NCBI GenBank assembly: GCA_022447545.1 | Contig: JAKVBI010000025.1 | Span: 33,683 to 97,682 of the forward strand | From: Myxococcota bacterium | GTDB lineage: Bacteria > Myxococcota_A > UBA9160 > SMWR01 | Reading direction: 5' to 3' | DNA: 64,000 nt | Part shown: one piece after another, positions 25,995 to 35,402 of the stretch | Numbering within the stretch: position 1 is the stretch's first letter | How the letters are laid out: each line of letters begins with the position of its first letter | Position numbers and translations under genes: made by a program | Notes under the pieces: model-generated | Database searches by the model: none | Seen by the model: only the letters and a program-made list of their open reading frames with translations | What the model was told of the DNA's origin: nothing

Positions 25995-26786
25995 TCAGCG
26001 TTCTGCAGGCAGCGTTCGCGGTGAAGCCAGCGTGGAGTGGATTGCACCGTCCACGGGCAGCACGGCACCGCTCACGTAGCGGGCTTCGTCCGAGGCCAGG
26101 AAGACCGCGGCTTCGGCGATCTCTTCGCTCGTGCCCAGGCGCCCCATTGGGATCTGGGTCTCGAAGGTCTCGCGGCCCCCGTCCAGGGTGTCGAGCCACG
26201 ACATGAATCCCTCGCTGCCCATGGGACCGGGTGAGATGGCGTTGGCGCGAATGCCCTGACGACCGAACTCGAAGGCGATGCTGCGCATGAGGGAGATGAC
26301 CCCGGCCTTGGCGGCTCCGTAGGCGGGTAACCCTTCGGTGGCACCGATGCCTGCCCCCGAGGAGGTGGCGAGTACCACGCCCCGACCGCGTTCGACCATG
26401 ACACGTAAAGCCGCCTGGGCGCCGTACCAAACGGCGTCGAGGTTGAGGGAGAGCTGGGCTCGGTACTCTTCGTCGGAGGTCTCCAACATGGGCTTCGGCA
26501 GGGCCCCACCGGCGTTGCAGAAGAACACGTCGAGAGCTCCGAAGTGGTCGAGGGCTGATTGGGCCAGCTCTTTGTTGACGGGGGCGCGGGTGACGTCCCC
26601 GGGCACGGCCTGGGCGCGGGCCCCCTGGGCGACCAACTCCTCGACGGTCTCGTTCACGGCGTCGACGGCAATGTCGTTGGCGATGAGCGCGGCACCCTCC
26701 TGGGTGAAGCGCCGGGCCGTGGCCCGACCGATTCCCGAGCCCGCCCCCGTGATTACCGCCACCTTGCCTGCCAATCTGCCCGGCAT
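25995..26786 (-). CDS. Short-chain dehydrogenase/reductase (SDR)
   Basis: 263-residue classical SDR: VITGAGSGIGRA at the N-terminus, NAGGALPKP, catalytic ATSSGAG and YGAAKAG, and VSGAVLPVDGAIHS at the end. NAD(P)-dependent alcohol/ketone oxidoreductase of unknown substrate. GGAGGGAGA precedes ATG 26786. It follows an LLM oxidoreductase (88-nt gap) on the same strand; the stop lies 24 nt from the convergent kinase gene. Confidence 0.9.
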   Translation of the reverse strand: MPGRLAGKVAVITGAGSGIGRATARRFTQEGAALIANDIAVDAVNETVEELVAQGARAQAVPGDVTRAPVNKELAQSALDHFGALDVFFCNAGGALPKPMLETSDEEYRAQLSLNLDAVWYGAQAALRVMVERGRGVVLATSSGAGIGATEGLPAYGAAKAGVISLMRSIAFEFGRQGIRANAISPGPMGSEGFMSWLDTLDGGRETFETQIPMGRLGTSEEIAEAAVFLASDEARYVSGAVLPVDGAIHSTLASPRTLPAER

Positions 26787-26874
26787 CGCATCTCCCTCCG
26801 GTGGAACGCGCGAATGTTCGCACGGGGTTCCACCTTACCCGATGGCGTCTGGCGGCGTCGGTTCTCGGGGAGAG

Positions 26875-27921
26875 TCAGCTCGGTGCGACGTCGGAGACGA
26901 TGCCAACGATGGTTTCGAGGTTGCGAAGTTGGCCGGCCACGTCGCGCCCGGCCGGTTGAACGCGCAGGGTGTCGATGCCCGCCGCCACGTAACAACGCAC
27001 GCGGTCGGCCACCATCTCGGGGGTTCCGAGCATGTGGGTGCGTAGAACCATCTCGGGCAGGACGGCCTGCGCCGCCCCGTCTCGGTCCTTGGCTTTCCAG
27101 AGGCGATGGACCTCGGCCGCCGCTTCTGCGTACCCGGCGCGAACGTAGGACTCACGATAGAAGTTGCGGTCGTCGGTTCCCATGGCGCCGATGTTGAACG
27201 CCAGGGACGGTCGCCAGCGCTCGAGCAACGATTCGACGTCCTCGTCGATCTCTACCACACCGCCCACCTGCAGCTCGATGGATGAGCGCGGGCGTCCCGC
27301 GGCAGCCAGGCCGGCGTGAAGGGGGGCCAGTAGATCGTCGGCGCGATCGGGGATGAAGGAGTGCCCGATCCAGCCGTCGGCGAGTTCACCGGCCAGGGCC
27401 AGACCGCGCGGGCTCATGGCCGCCACCAGAATCGGAATGTTGGGGCGCGGAGGTTGGGAGAGTCGAAGAGATCGGCTGTCCTCGCGGGGGAGCTGGATCT
27501 GGCGGCCCCCGTACTCGAGGCGTTCGCCTCGAAGGGCGAGGCGCACCACCTCGATGGTCTCGCGCATGCGCTCGATGGGGCGGTCGTAGGCACTGCCGTG
27601 AACGCCATGGACCACGGCCGGCCCGCTGGCCCCGAGCCCCAGACGGAAGCGGCCCTGGGACATCTCGTCCAGGCTCGAAGCTGTCATGGCGGTGGTGGCA
27701 GCGGTGCGCGCCGAGAGCTGAGCGATGGCGGTGCCCAGCGCCACCGAACTCGTGCGCGCAGCGAGGTAGGCGAGGGGCGTGAAGGCATCGCGCCCCCAAC
27801 CTTCGGACGACCAGACCGAGTCCACGCCCAGAGCCTCGGCGCCCACGCCGAGTTCGATCATGTCCTCGAAGCTGCTCGGTCCCGCTGTCATGGGTGCGCC
27901 GAGCGCAAGAGCAATCTTCAC
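26875..27921 (-). CDS. LLM-class F420-dependent oxidoreductase
   Basis: 348-residue luciferase-like enzyme: VKIALALGAPMTAG start, LGVDSVWSSEGWGRDAFTPL, QGRFRLGLGASGPAVVHG and PILVAAMSPRGLALAGE-type barrel segments, as in F420-dependent reductases. GTG 27921 follows AAGGAGG; the earlier in-frame start lacks a site. It would use F420H2 to reduce, or F420 to oxidise, an unknown hydrophobic compound. Probable operon with the SDR downstream. Confidence 0.88.
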   Translation of the reverse strand: MKIALALGAPMTAGPSSFEDMIELGVGAEALGVDSVWSSEGWGRDAFTPLAYLAARTSSVALGTAIAQLSARTAATTAMTASSLDEMSQGRFRLGLGASGPAVVHGVHGSAYDRPIERMRETIEVVRLALRGERLEYGGRQIQLPREDSRSLRLSQPPRPNIPILVAAMSPRGLALAGELADGWIGHSFIPDRADDLLAPLHAGLAAAGRPRSSIELQVGGVVEIDEDVESLLERWRPSLAFNIGAMGTDDRNFYRESYVRAGYAEAAAEVHRLWKAKDRDGAAQAVLPEMVLRTHMLGTPEMVADRVRCYVAAGIDTLRVQPAGRDVAGQLRNLETIVGIVSDVAPS

Positions 27922-27983
27922 GGCGACCTCCTTGCCCGCGAACGTTCCCGGGCGGGAACCCGGCAAATCACTGTCTCAGCGTC

Positions 27984-28178
27984 TCAGCGTCGGGTGGCAG
28001 CGAGTTTCCGACCGCTGCGAAGTGCCAGAGTTGCGATCAGCGCCATCCCGGCAAGTCCCAGATGGTAGGGGTCCAGGAGATGGAGCAGGGAGGTTGCTCC
28101 CGCGCTCAAGTGGTCGGGGTGGGCGCTCACCGCCATGGGCATCAGGACGAGGCAGAGCGAGGTGATGAGATTTCGCAT
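27984..28178 (-). CDS. Small secreted/membrane protein, HPDHL-type
   Basis: 64 residues: signal peptide (MRNLITSLCLVLMPMAVSA), then HPDHLSAGATSLLHLLDPYHLGLAG and a second hydrophobic helix ending in a basic tail RSGRKLAATRR. Small proteins with a signal peptide, HPxH and a DPxHL motif occur beside metal-related membrane proteins; I cannot assign a role. GGGAGA precedes ATG 28178. It is 62 nt upstream of the LLM gene and could be its leader gene. Confidence 0.6.
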   Translation of the reverse strand: MRNLITSLCLVLMPMAVSAHPDHLSAGATSLLHLLDPYHLGLAGMALIATLALRSGRKLAATRR

Positions 28179-28273
28179 GGAGTCTCCCGGCTGTTGGGTA
28201 AAGACGCTTGGGGTTTGGCGTGAAACTCGATTCGCAACCACGGTAGCGCAGCGCGACGGCCTCGGCGCTCCGA

Positions 28274-28303
28274 TTGCGGGGGTTCCGCTCCTCCCGATAT
28301 CCT
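28274..28303 (+). promoter_or_regulatory. Candidate promoter for the GT-C operon
   Basis: TTGCGG (28274-28279) and TATCCT (28298-28303) with an 18-nt spacer. The -10 ends only 4 nt before GTG 28308, so the transcript would start at or just inside the annotated start codon; either the message is leaderless or the true start lies slightly downstream. Confidence 0.45.
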
Positions 28304-28307
28304 AGGT

Positions 28308-30317
28308 GTGGGGGAAAAGAGCAGTGCAGCCGCGCACCATCGGCTCGATGCCGGCCATGGACGTCAGATCACGCCATCGACGGCCGGTCCTGTCGCGGGG
28401 TCGCTCGCATACGCCTTGGACGTAGCCCGCCCCTCCGCTTCTCCGCCGTCGCTGGGAGTCTGGGCCCTCGCCCTGTGCTTCGGGGCGATTCAGCTCTACC
28501 TCGTCTGGCACCAGAGCCTCACCTACGCGACGCCCTGGATCTATGTCGACGCCGGTTACCGCCTGTATCCGAGTGTTCGCATGATGGCTGGCGAGCAGTT
28601 GTTCCGCGACATGTTCACCGCCTATCCGCCACTGTCGTATTTTCTCCACCTCGGGGCCTTCGAACTCTTCGGCGTCAAGAACTCGTCGGTGCGTCTGGTC
28701 TTGATGGTCTCGCAGTTCGCTACCACTGCGCTGACCTGGGTTCTGGCACGACGCGCCATGGGCGAGGTTCCCGCGGCAGGTGTCGCCCTGCTGACCGTGG
28801 CCTTCGGGGTGGTGCGCCTGCAACTCGGATATACGGGCTGGTACGTGTTGCCCCTGACCCTGGCCGCACTGCTCTTCGTTTTCCGATACATCGAAAGTGG
28901 CGCGACCTCGCAGCGTGCGCTCTTCTGGGCTGGCATCTTCGCCGGGCTCGCCCTGGGGACAAAACTTCGCGACGGGATCTGGGTGATCGTCGCCGTTCTG
29001 TTGTGCGTCCTGGCAATACGCACCCTGCGCGACTTCCCCTTCGGCCCGGGCCATTTTCGACGCTTCCCGCTCATCTACCACGCCCATTGGCTGCTGATCG
29101 CCGTGGTGTTGTTCAATCTGTCGGGAGCTGCAGACGAGAGTCGCCTGGTCTTTTTTGTGTTTCCGTCAGTCGTGCTGTGCGAGGTGTTCTTTCTGCGCCA
29201 GACGCGCTTTGCCGCTTCGGTGCCCAAGCGCGCTTCAGCGCTTTGGAGCGGTTGCGCGGTCTTTGGCGCTGGGGTCTTGGTGGTCACGCTTCCATGGCTC
29301 CTCTACTACCTCGCCACGGTGGGAGCGGAGACCCTGTGGAACAGCCAGGTCGAAATCCTGTTGGGCATGAAGGGCAACATGGTGGTATGGCACCCGTACG
29401 GCGCTCCGCTCGGGGCCGCTGCACTGGCCACCACCGGGGCACTGGTCGGGGTTGCTCTGGCGTTGTTTGGCCCGCAGGCCTGGCGGGTTCCTCTGCGCGG
29501 GGCGCTGGCCCTGGGGGTCGGAGGGTCGCCGGCGCTGGCTCTTGCGGGAGCCGGGTGGGTGAGCGCTCTGCTCTATTGCCTGATCCCCTTCGCGACGGGT
29601 GTGGCATTGCTGTTGGCGGCGAAGTGCGAGCAGAAGGGCGATCCCCGGGCACCGCATTGGGTGGCCCTGGCCGTGTTCAACATCGCCGTGCCCATGTCGT
29701 TGCACCCCTTCACCGACTTCAACCACTGGTTGTGGGTCTGCCCGGTGAGTTTTCTGATCCTGGGGGCTGCCGGGGTGGCGCTGATGTCCGATCTGTCTCG
29801 TCGGGGCTCGCCGGTGAAGGGCGCGGTGACGCTGGGGGGAGCGCTGCTCGTGGCCTTGGCTCTGTGGAGGGCCTTCGAGCCGCCTCTGACCCTCGAGGCA
29901 CGTGGGCTCGAGGGCACCGATCGGTTGGACACGCCCGTGGAAATTGGATCCCATGCCACCGTTCAGTCTGTGGTGAACTTCGTCAACGCCAATGTGCCAC
30001 CCGACGGCTACATCCTGGAACTGCCCGGTAGCTTCTATGCGTTTGCGACGGGCCGCCGGCAGGCTGCGCGCCTCGACTACTTCCATGTGTTGGACAATGA
30101 AATCTGGGATGAGATGGGAGAGATCCGTTCCATCGAGAAACACGCGCCGGACTGGGCATTGGTGTCTGCCCGGGATCTTCGCTGGCGCCGACTCTTTCCC
30201 AATCTGGCTCTCCACGTAGACGTCAACTACGAACTCCACAGCACCCTGGGGTTCGTGCGGGTGTTCAAGCGTCGTGAACAGCCCTCGGCCGACACCGGAA
30301 GAGGCGGGCTGCCGTGA
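28308..30317 (+). CDS. Polytopic membrane protein, GT-C glycosyltransferase-like
   Basis: 669 residues with about ten transmembrane segments and a ~130-residue soluble C-terminal domain. After the first helix comes WIYVDAGYRLYPSVRMMAGEQLFRDMFTAYPP, the acidic loop and Tyr/Pro pattern of GT39/GT83-like transferases; the second gene of this operon has the matching YDDEGYLMLSLVSFLQG. Likely role: transfer of a lipid-linked sugar in the periplasmic leaflet. GTG 28308 is tentative: the first ~45 residues are unlike the rest. Its stop overlaps the next GTG. Confidence 0.7.
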   Translation: MGEKSSAAAHHRLDAGHGRQITPSTAGPVAGSLAYALDVARPSASPPSLGVWALALCFGAIQLYLVWHQSLTYATPWIYVDAGYRLYPSVRMMAGEQLFRDMFTAYPPLSYFLHLGAFELFGVKNSSVRLVLMVSQFATTALTWVLARRAMGEVPAAGVALLTVAFGVVRLQLGYTGWYVLPLTLAALLFVFRYIESGATSQRALFWAGIFAGLALGTKLRDGIWVIVAVLLCVLAIRTLRDFPFGPGHFRRFPLIYHAHWLLIAVVLFNLSGAADESRLVFFVFPSVVLCEVFFLRQTRFAASVPKRASALWSGCAVFGAGVLVVTLPWLLYYLATVGAETLWNSQVEILLGMKGNMVVWHPYGAPLGAAALATTGALVGVALALFGPQAWRVPLRGALALGVGGSPALALAGAGWVSALLYCLIPFATGVALLLAAKCEQKGDPRAPHWVALAVFNIAVPMSLHPFTDFNHWLWVCPVSFLILGAAGVALMSDLSRRGSPVKGAVTLGGALLVALALWRAFEPPLTLEARGLEGTDRLDTPVEIGSHATVQSVVNFVNANVPPDGYILELPGSFYAFATGRRQAARLDYFHVLDNEIWDEMGEIRSIEKHAPDWALVSARDLRWRRLFPNLALHVDVNYELHSTLGFVRVFKRREQPSADTGRGGLP

Positions 30318-32215
30318 CGAGTCGATGGCTCGTGCTGGCGAGTGGGCTCGTGGCTGGGGTTCTCACGCTTTTTATCGCCTTCGATCAACTCTTCTCCACT
30401 TTCGCCCGCTACGACGACGAGGGCTATCTGATGCTTTCGTTGGTTTCCTTTCTGCAAGGGCATCCGCTCTACGAAGCCACTTTCTCCCAGTACGGCCCCG
30501 CCTACTACGCGTTCCACGGCCTGCTTCACAGCGTCACGGGTCTGCCCATCGATCACGACGTGGCACGCTTCAAGACGGGGGTGCAGTGGTTGTTGACATC
30601 GGGTCTGGCGGCCGGCGTCGTGTGGCGCTTGACCCATCACCTGCCCCTGACCTTCAGCGCCTACCTGTTGACCTTCTTCCACCTCGACCGTCTGGTCCTC
30701 GAACCGTCGCATCCTCAGGAACTCTCGGCCCTGGCGGTCGTGGGGGTGTTGTTTGCCGCGACCCATGTTCGTGGCACCGGCGATGCCCGGGCCTGGTTGG
30801 CGATCTCGCTGCTGGGCACGCTGTTGGTGTGGACCAAACTCAATGTGGGTGGGTTGTTGTGGGTGGCCGTGGCCCTGGCGGTGGTCCTGCAGCTCCGGGA
30901 TACGCGCCTGCGGGCGCTGGCACTACCCCTCTTGGCCACAGGCGCGGCTCTATTACCGGCGCTGGTGGGGCGCGCCCACCTGATGACCCTGGCGGGACAG
31001 TGGCCGTTGTGGCTCGGGGTGGCGGTGGGCCTGATCTACATGGCGGCCCGGTCTCGCGAATGGCCCGCTCGGTTCGACGGCCGCGCTCTGGCCTGGCTGG
31101 CGGTGCCTCTGGTGCTGGGGTCGCTGGGCATGTTGGGGCTCACGACACTCCATGGAACCTCTCTGGCCGGCTCGTTTCACGGCCTGGTCGGGCAGCACCT
31201 GGGCTTCCACGGCCGCTTCTACATTCCCGTGGAGGGGGGTGGGTATGGGTTGCTGGTGGCGCCCGCTCTGGTGGTCTTGGCCTGGTGGGCCGGGCGCGAG
31301 GGGTCGCGAGCCCGGGACGTCGCCGCGGGGCTGGCTGTGGGGTTGTTGCTCTTCGCGGGAGGGAGTGATTGGGTTCAGTCCTCGGAGCCCCTGAGGCACG
31401 GCCTGCTCGACCGCGGGGGAGCGGTGGGGTTGCTGTGGACGGCGCCGCTGCTGCTGTGGGCCCTGGTGCCCGGGGCTGGACGCGGGGAACCCGAGTCCGC
31501 TGGCGACGCGGACTCCGGGTTCGGCCGCAGCCTGCTGGCCTTTCTGGGGGCCTTGATGCCGGTGACCGCCTACCCGGTGCCCGGCACTCAGATGGCCCTG
31601 GCCACCCTGCCGGCCCTGCTTGGCCTGCTCGTGCTCGTGGCCGATACCGTTCAGCGCTGGCAGGGGGAAAACGGGGGGCGTGCTCTCGTGGGTCGCGGCC
31701 TGCGCATCGGTGTCGTCGGAGTGTTCGGGCTGATGGTCGTGACCTCCCTCCACCGTGCGGATCAGGTGCGGAGCCATCGAGCCTCGCTGACCCCCCTGGA
31801 CTTGCCCGGGGCATCGCTATTGCGCCTGCCCGCCGAGCGTGTGGCCTCCTACCGCTGGCTCGTGGATGCAATTCGCCGCCACAGCGATACGTTCGTGTTC
31901 GCCGGGGCGAGCCGCAATTCCCTTTATTTCTGGACGCAGCTCGACCCGCCCACAGCTCTCAACACCACTTTGTGGACCGATCTATTGGACAGCGACCAAC
32001 AGCGCGAAATCGTCCGGGCTCTCGAGGGTGCCGACCGGCCCAGCGTGGTGTATGAGCCCTATGCGCGCACGCGACGAGACTCGCCCTTGAGGGATTACAT
32101 CGAGGCACACTTCGAGAAGAAATTGGCACGGGGAGACACCGAATTGTGGTTTCTCTCGGGGGCATCAGCGGGTCCGCAGCCGCTGAACGCGCCGGTAGGA
32201 GGCACCGATGGCTGA
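30314..32215 (+). CDS. Polytopic membrane protein, GT-C glycosyltransferase-like
   Basis: 633 residues; first helix at residues ~5-25, then FARYDDEGYLMLSL, with acidic residues where GT-C enzymes keep the catalytic base, and SQYGPAYYAFHGLLH. Roughly twelve hydrophobic segments and a C-terminal soluble part (FVFAGASRNSLYFWTQLDPP). GTG 30314 overlaps the previous stop (GTGA). Very Leu/Val/Gly-rich. Paralogous in layout to its upstream neighbour; both probably act on the same glycan. Confidence 0.7.
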   Translation: MTSRWLVLASGLVAGVLTLFIAFDQLFSTFARYDDEGYLMLSLVSFLQGHPLYEATFSQYGPAYYAFHGLLHSVTGLPIDHDVARFKTGVQWLLTSGLAAGVVWRLTHHLPLTFSAYLLTFFHLDRLVLEPSHPQELSALAVVGVLFAATHVRGTGDARAWLAISLLGTLLVWTKLNVGGLLWVAVALAVVLQLRDTRLRALALPLLATGAALLPALVGRAHLMTLAGQWPLWLGVAVGLIYMAARSREWPARFDGRALAWLAVPLVLGSLGMLGLTTLHGTSLAGSFHGLVGQHLGFHGRFYIPVEGGGYGLLVAPALVVLAWWAGREGSRARDVAAGLAVGLLLFAGGSDWVQSSEPLRHGLLDRGGAVGLLWTAPLLLWALVPGAGRGEPESAGDADSGFGRSLLAFLGALMPVTAYPVPGTQMALATLPALLGLLVLVADTVQRWQGENGGRALVGRGLRIGVVGVFGLMVVTSLHRADQVRSHRASLTPLDLPGASLLRLPAERVASYRWLVDAIRRHSDTFVFAGASRNSLYFWTQLDPPTALNTTLWTDLLDSDQQREIVRALEGADRPSVVYEPYARTRRDSPLRDYIEAHFEKKLARGDTELWFLSGASAGPQPLNAPVGGTDG

Positions 32216-33260
32216 GCCGGAGTTGCTGACGGTCGGGCGGCGGATGGGCCGCGTGCTCGGTCTGGCCGTGGTGGCCGCGGCGCTGTGTGTGATGCTCTAC
32301 CACCAGGTGCGCTGGCTCGTGCCCCTTCACCACCACAACGTGGTGACCTTCCGAGCCTACGACCAGGGGTTCGAGATGGACTCCTTCGAGTCGAGTCTGG
32401 GCCGGATGGATCTCGGGGCCACCTGGGGCCCCCGGGTGCTGAGTAACGTCGCCGGTTCCCTGGCCACGCGCGAATGCTGCGCCGGTCGGGAGTTGAGTCT
32501 TCCGAATCTGGGGCAGATGCTTCACGGCGAGGACTTCCCCCACGACGCGGGTCTGTATGGGGTGTTCTGGCTGGCTCTGATTTTTGGCTTGTATCTGTTG
32601 GCCTTCGGTGGAGAAGCCCTGATTCCCATCCTCGGCACCTACTGTGGGGTGGCCTTCGGATACATGCCCGGTATCGCCGATCGGATCTACCCCTGGGACA
32701 TGCCGTCGCTGTTCTTCTTCAGTGCGTTTCTGGTGTGTCTCGTGCGCGGCCGACTGCTGGTCTTTCTCCCTCTGCTCCCGGTGGCGGTGCTCTTCAAGGA
32801 GACGGCCATCGTGCTGGCCCTCGCCTACGCGTTCGTGCCGGGTTCGCTCCGCCGCCGGGCCATGTTCACGGCAGTGGCTCTGGGGCTGTGTGTCGCGGCG
32901 CGCTGGGTCGGTGTCGAGATCAGTGGATCGGAGGTCAGTACGCCGGATCTCTTACCTCGACTGGCCGCGAACCTGCGCTTCGTCTTCGGATTTGAGCTGC
33001 CCTCGGAGGACTGGTACCACCCGGCGGTGATGGTCCCGCACCCTTTGCTCATCGATGCCGGGTTGCTCGTGGCCTTCGTCCTCCATCCGCCGCGCGGGCC
33101 CCACCGGGCTGCGTTGTGGACGGTGGTGGGCGCATTCACTGCCGCAGCTTTCGCTTCCGGGGTGGTATTCGAGTACCGCATCTGGTTCGAACTGATCCCG
33201 ATCCTGCTCTACCCGTGGTACGCGGACCGTCTCGCGCCGCGTGTTGCCTCGAGTTCCTGA
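32208..33260 (+). CDS. Polytopic membrane protein, third gene of the GT-C operon
   Basis: 350 residues, about eight transmembrane segments, no recognised domain. After the first helix comes FRAYDQGFEMDSFESSLGRMDLGATWGPRVLS, again an acidic loop, so it may be a shortened GT-C relative or a partner subunit. ATG 32208 lies inside the end of the previous gene (8-nt overlap) and is preceded by AGGAGG. Function unknown. Confidence 0.6.
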   Translation: MAEPELLTVGRRMGRVLGLAVVAAALCVMLYHQVRWLVPLHHHNVVTFRAYDQGFEMDSFESSLGRMDLGATWGPRVLSNVAGSLATRECCAGRELSLPNLGQMLHGEDFPHDAGLYGVFWLALIFGLYLLAFGGEALIPILGTYCGVAFGYMPGIADRIYPWDMPSLFFFSAFLVCLVRGRLLVFLPLLPVAVLFKETAIVLALAYAFVPGSLRRRAMFTAVALGLCVAARWVGVEISGSEVSTPDLLPRLAANLRFVFGFELPSEDWYHPAVMVPHPLLIDAGLLVAFVLHPPRGPHRAALWTVVGAFTAAAFASGVVFEYRIWFELIPILLYPWYADRLAPRVASSS

Positions 33261-33274
33261 CCGTCGGCGAACGC

Positions 33275-34048
33275 TCAGCGCTGGGAGCGCACCACGCCAC
33301 CATCTACCACCAGATGCTCGGCGGTGATGAAACTGGCGTCGTCGGACATGAGGAAGCGCACGGCCCGTCCGATCTCTTCGGGCTGACCCAGGCGCCCCAG
33401 CATACTCTGGCGCACCATGCTTTTGCGTAGCCCTCCGGCTCCGTCCAGGGCCGGGGCCAGCATGGGCGTCTCGATGTATCCCGGGCAAATGGCATTGACG
33501 CGCACCCCATCGCCGGCGAGCTGATCGGCCAGGGAACGCGTCAGTCCCAACAAGCCGGACTTGGAGGCCCCGTAGGCGGGGTTGGCGGCGTTGCCGAGGA
33601 TGGCGTTGATGGAGGCGATGCCCACCACGGCCGAGCCGGGTTGGCTGCGCAGATCCTCGAGCAGCGCTTTGACCAGCAGAACCTCGGCGCGCAGGTTCAC
33701 CTCGAGGACGGCATCCCAGCTGTCGACGTCGAGGGCGTCCACGGGGACGGGCATCGAAACGCCGGCGCAGTGGACGAGGCCTCCGAGGCTGCCCAGGGCC
33801 TCGCGGGCGGCGTCGATGGCCGCGGGAAACAGGCTGGCATCTCGCACGTCGATGCCTGCCGCGCAGGTGGTCGCGCCGGTTTGGGTGGCGATCTCCCCCG
33901 CCACCTTCTCGGTGGCGATGGGGTCGAGATCCCAGACGGCTACGGGGCGGCCGGCTTCGGCCAGGGCCAGGGCCGACGCGCGTCCGATGCCCGAAGCGCC
34001 TCCCGTGACGATGACTCCCGTCGTCGGCGTGTGTGCGATGTTTCCCAT
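33275..34048 (-). CDS. Short-chain dehydrogenase/reductase (SDR)
   Basis: 257-residue SDR: VIVTGGASGIGRASALALA, DLD after the second strand (NAD preference), HCAGVSMP, catalytic GIASINA with YGASKSG, and the end FITAEHLVVDGGVV. ATG 34048 has GGAG 10 nt upstream; an open frame before it is non-homologous. Divergent from the flavoprotein at 34194, with which it may share a pathway. Confidence 0.9.
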   Translation of the reverse strand: MGNIAHTPTTGVIVTGGASGIGRASALALAEAGRPVAVWDLDPIATEKVAGEIATQTGATTCAAGIDVRDASLFPAAIDAAREALGSLGGLVHCAGVSMPVPVDALDVDSWDAVLEVNLRAEVLLVKALLEDLRSQPGSAVVGIASINAILGNAANPAYGASKSGLLGLTRSLADQLAGDGVRVNAICPGYIETPMLAPALDGAGGLRKSMVRQSMLGRLGQPEEIGRAVRFLMSDDASFITAEHLVVDGGVVRSQR

Positions 34049-34179
34049 GGAGCGCTCTCCTTGCTTTCGGCCAGTGGGGACGATCCCAAAGCTCGAGTCG
34101 ATCCTACAGGAGAGGGTTCGGGGGGAATGAGGATTTCCAATCCGCCGGGCCTCGCGTGTCTTTGGCGGGTGAATCGCCG

Positions 34180-34185
34180 TAGAAT
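34180..34185 (+). promoter_or_regulatory. Candidate -10 element (TAGAAT) of a leaderless promoter
   Basis: TAGAAT ends 8 nt before ATG 34194; the bases between hold no ribosome site. TGTCTT at 34157-34162 has a 17-nt spacer but is a poor -35. Confidence 0.45.
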
Positions 34186-34193
34186 GGCAGGCC

Positions 34194-35393
34194 ATGGCTC
34201 ACGCGCCCCGCATTCCCGAGAGAGACGCCCTGTTGGCCGCTGTGGACGGCATCCGAGACGTTGTTCAGGAGCACGCCGACGAAGCCGAACGCCTGCGCTG
34301 TCTGGCCAAGCCCACCGTCGAGGCTCTGACACGTGCGGGGATTTTCTCCATGTTGGTTCCGCGTGAACTGGGAGGGCTCGAGGCCGACCCGGTTACACAG
34401 ATGGAGGTGATCGAGCGCCTCGCCTGGATCGATCCGTCGGCGGGTTGGTGCGGTTTCATCGGCGCAGGCACTTCGGCCTTCGTGGCCGGCACGGTGCCCG
34501 AGGGCGGCCTGCGCGAGATCCTGAGCACCGTCGAGGACGGCTCACCCTGGGTGTGTGTGGCGGGCTCGCCCGCTCCGGCCGGCCAGGCCGAGCGCGTCGA
34601 GGGCGGCTACCGGATCTCGGGTCGTTGGGGTTGGGCGAGTGGCATCCATCACAGTACCTGGGTGCTCGTCGGCAGCCAGGTGACCGACGGCCAGGGGGAA
34701 GCTCTGCCTCCCATCGTGGCGGTGGTCCCCAAGTGCGATCTGGAAGTGGAAGACACTTGGCACGTGGCGGGTCTCAAGGGCACGGGCAGCACCCACTTCA
34801 ATGCCCAGGATCTGTTCGTTCCCGATCATCGAACCATGGGGTTCCCCCAGTCGGTGCGGCAACGCGGCGGCGAGTTGTTCCGTCTGCCGGTGGTAGGCTT
34901 CTTTGGTCCGGCCTTTGCGGGATTTCCCCAGGGCGTAGGGCGCCGGGCCCTGGATGTGGTCATCGAGTTGGCGGCTCGCAAGGTCCGCGTCATGGCGAGT
35001 GCCGAGCCCCTGTCCCACCGCCCGGTCTTTCAACGCGATCTCGCCCGGGCCGACGGACGCCTGCGCGCGGCCCGAGCCCTGGTGGTGGAGGCCTTGACGG
35101 AACTCTGGGACCGGCTCCACGACGACACCGAAGCCAGGGCCAGCGATGTTGCCCGTATGTTGTATGCGTTCAGCGAGAACGCCGAAGCGGCCGCCGAGGC
35201 CGTGGACTTCGCCTACAAGTACGGCGGCGGCGACGCGCTGTTCGAAGACAGCATGCTCCAGCGTTGCAAGCGCGACATGCACGCCGCCACCCAGCACATG
35301 CTGGTGGGCGAGTACAACTACGAGTACACCGGCAAGGCGCTGCTCGGCATCGCCGAGCTCAACCCCGTCTACCTTCCCGCGCCGCGCGACTGA
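34194..35393 (+). CDS. Acyl-CoA dehydrogenase-fold flavoprotein, HsaA/DszC-like monooxygenase
   Basis: 399 residues. N-terminal ACAD helices (LTRAGIFSMLVPRELGGLEADP), then IDPSAGWCGFIGAGTSAF and YRISGRWGWASGIHHSTWVLVG, the pattern of group D flavin monooxygenases and related ACAD-like hydroxylases rather than true dehydrogenases. It lacks the usual catalytic Glu loop and the classic GGxG flavin motif at the C-terminus, ending instead with GGGDALFEDSMLQRCKRDMHAA. Such enzymes need a flavin reductase, not seen here. Convergent with the amidohydrolase (9 nt). Confidence 0.82.
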   Translation: MAHAPRIPERDALLAAVDGIRDVVQEHADEAERLRCLAKPTVEALTRAGIFSMLVPRELGGLEADPVTQMEVIERLAWIDPSAGWCGFIGAGTSAFVAGTVPEGGLREILSTVEDGSPWVCVAGSPAPAGQAERVEGGYRISGRWGWASGIHHSTWVLVGSQVTDGQGEALPPIVAVVPKCDLEVEDTWHVAGLKGTGSTHFNAQDLFVPDHRTMGFPQSVRQRGGELFRLPVVGFFGPAFAGFPQGVGRRALDVVIELAARKVRVMASAEPLSHRPVFQRDLARADGRLRAARALVVEALTELWDRLHDDTEARASDVARMLYAFSENAEAAAEAVDFAYKYGGGDALFEDSMLQRCKRDMHAATQHMLVGEYNYEYTGKALLGIAELNPVYLPAPRD

Positions 35394-35402
35394 GGCCGCG
35401 CT

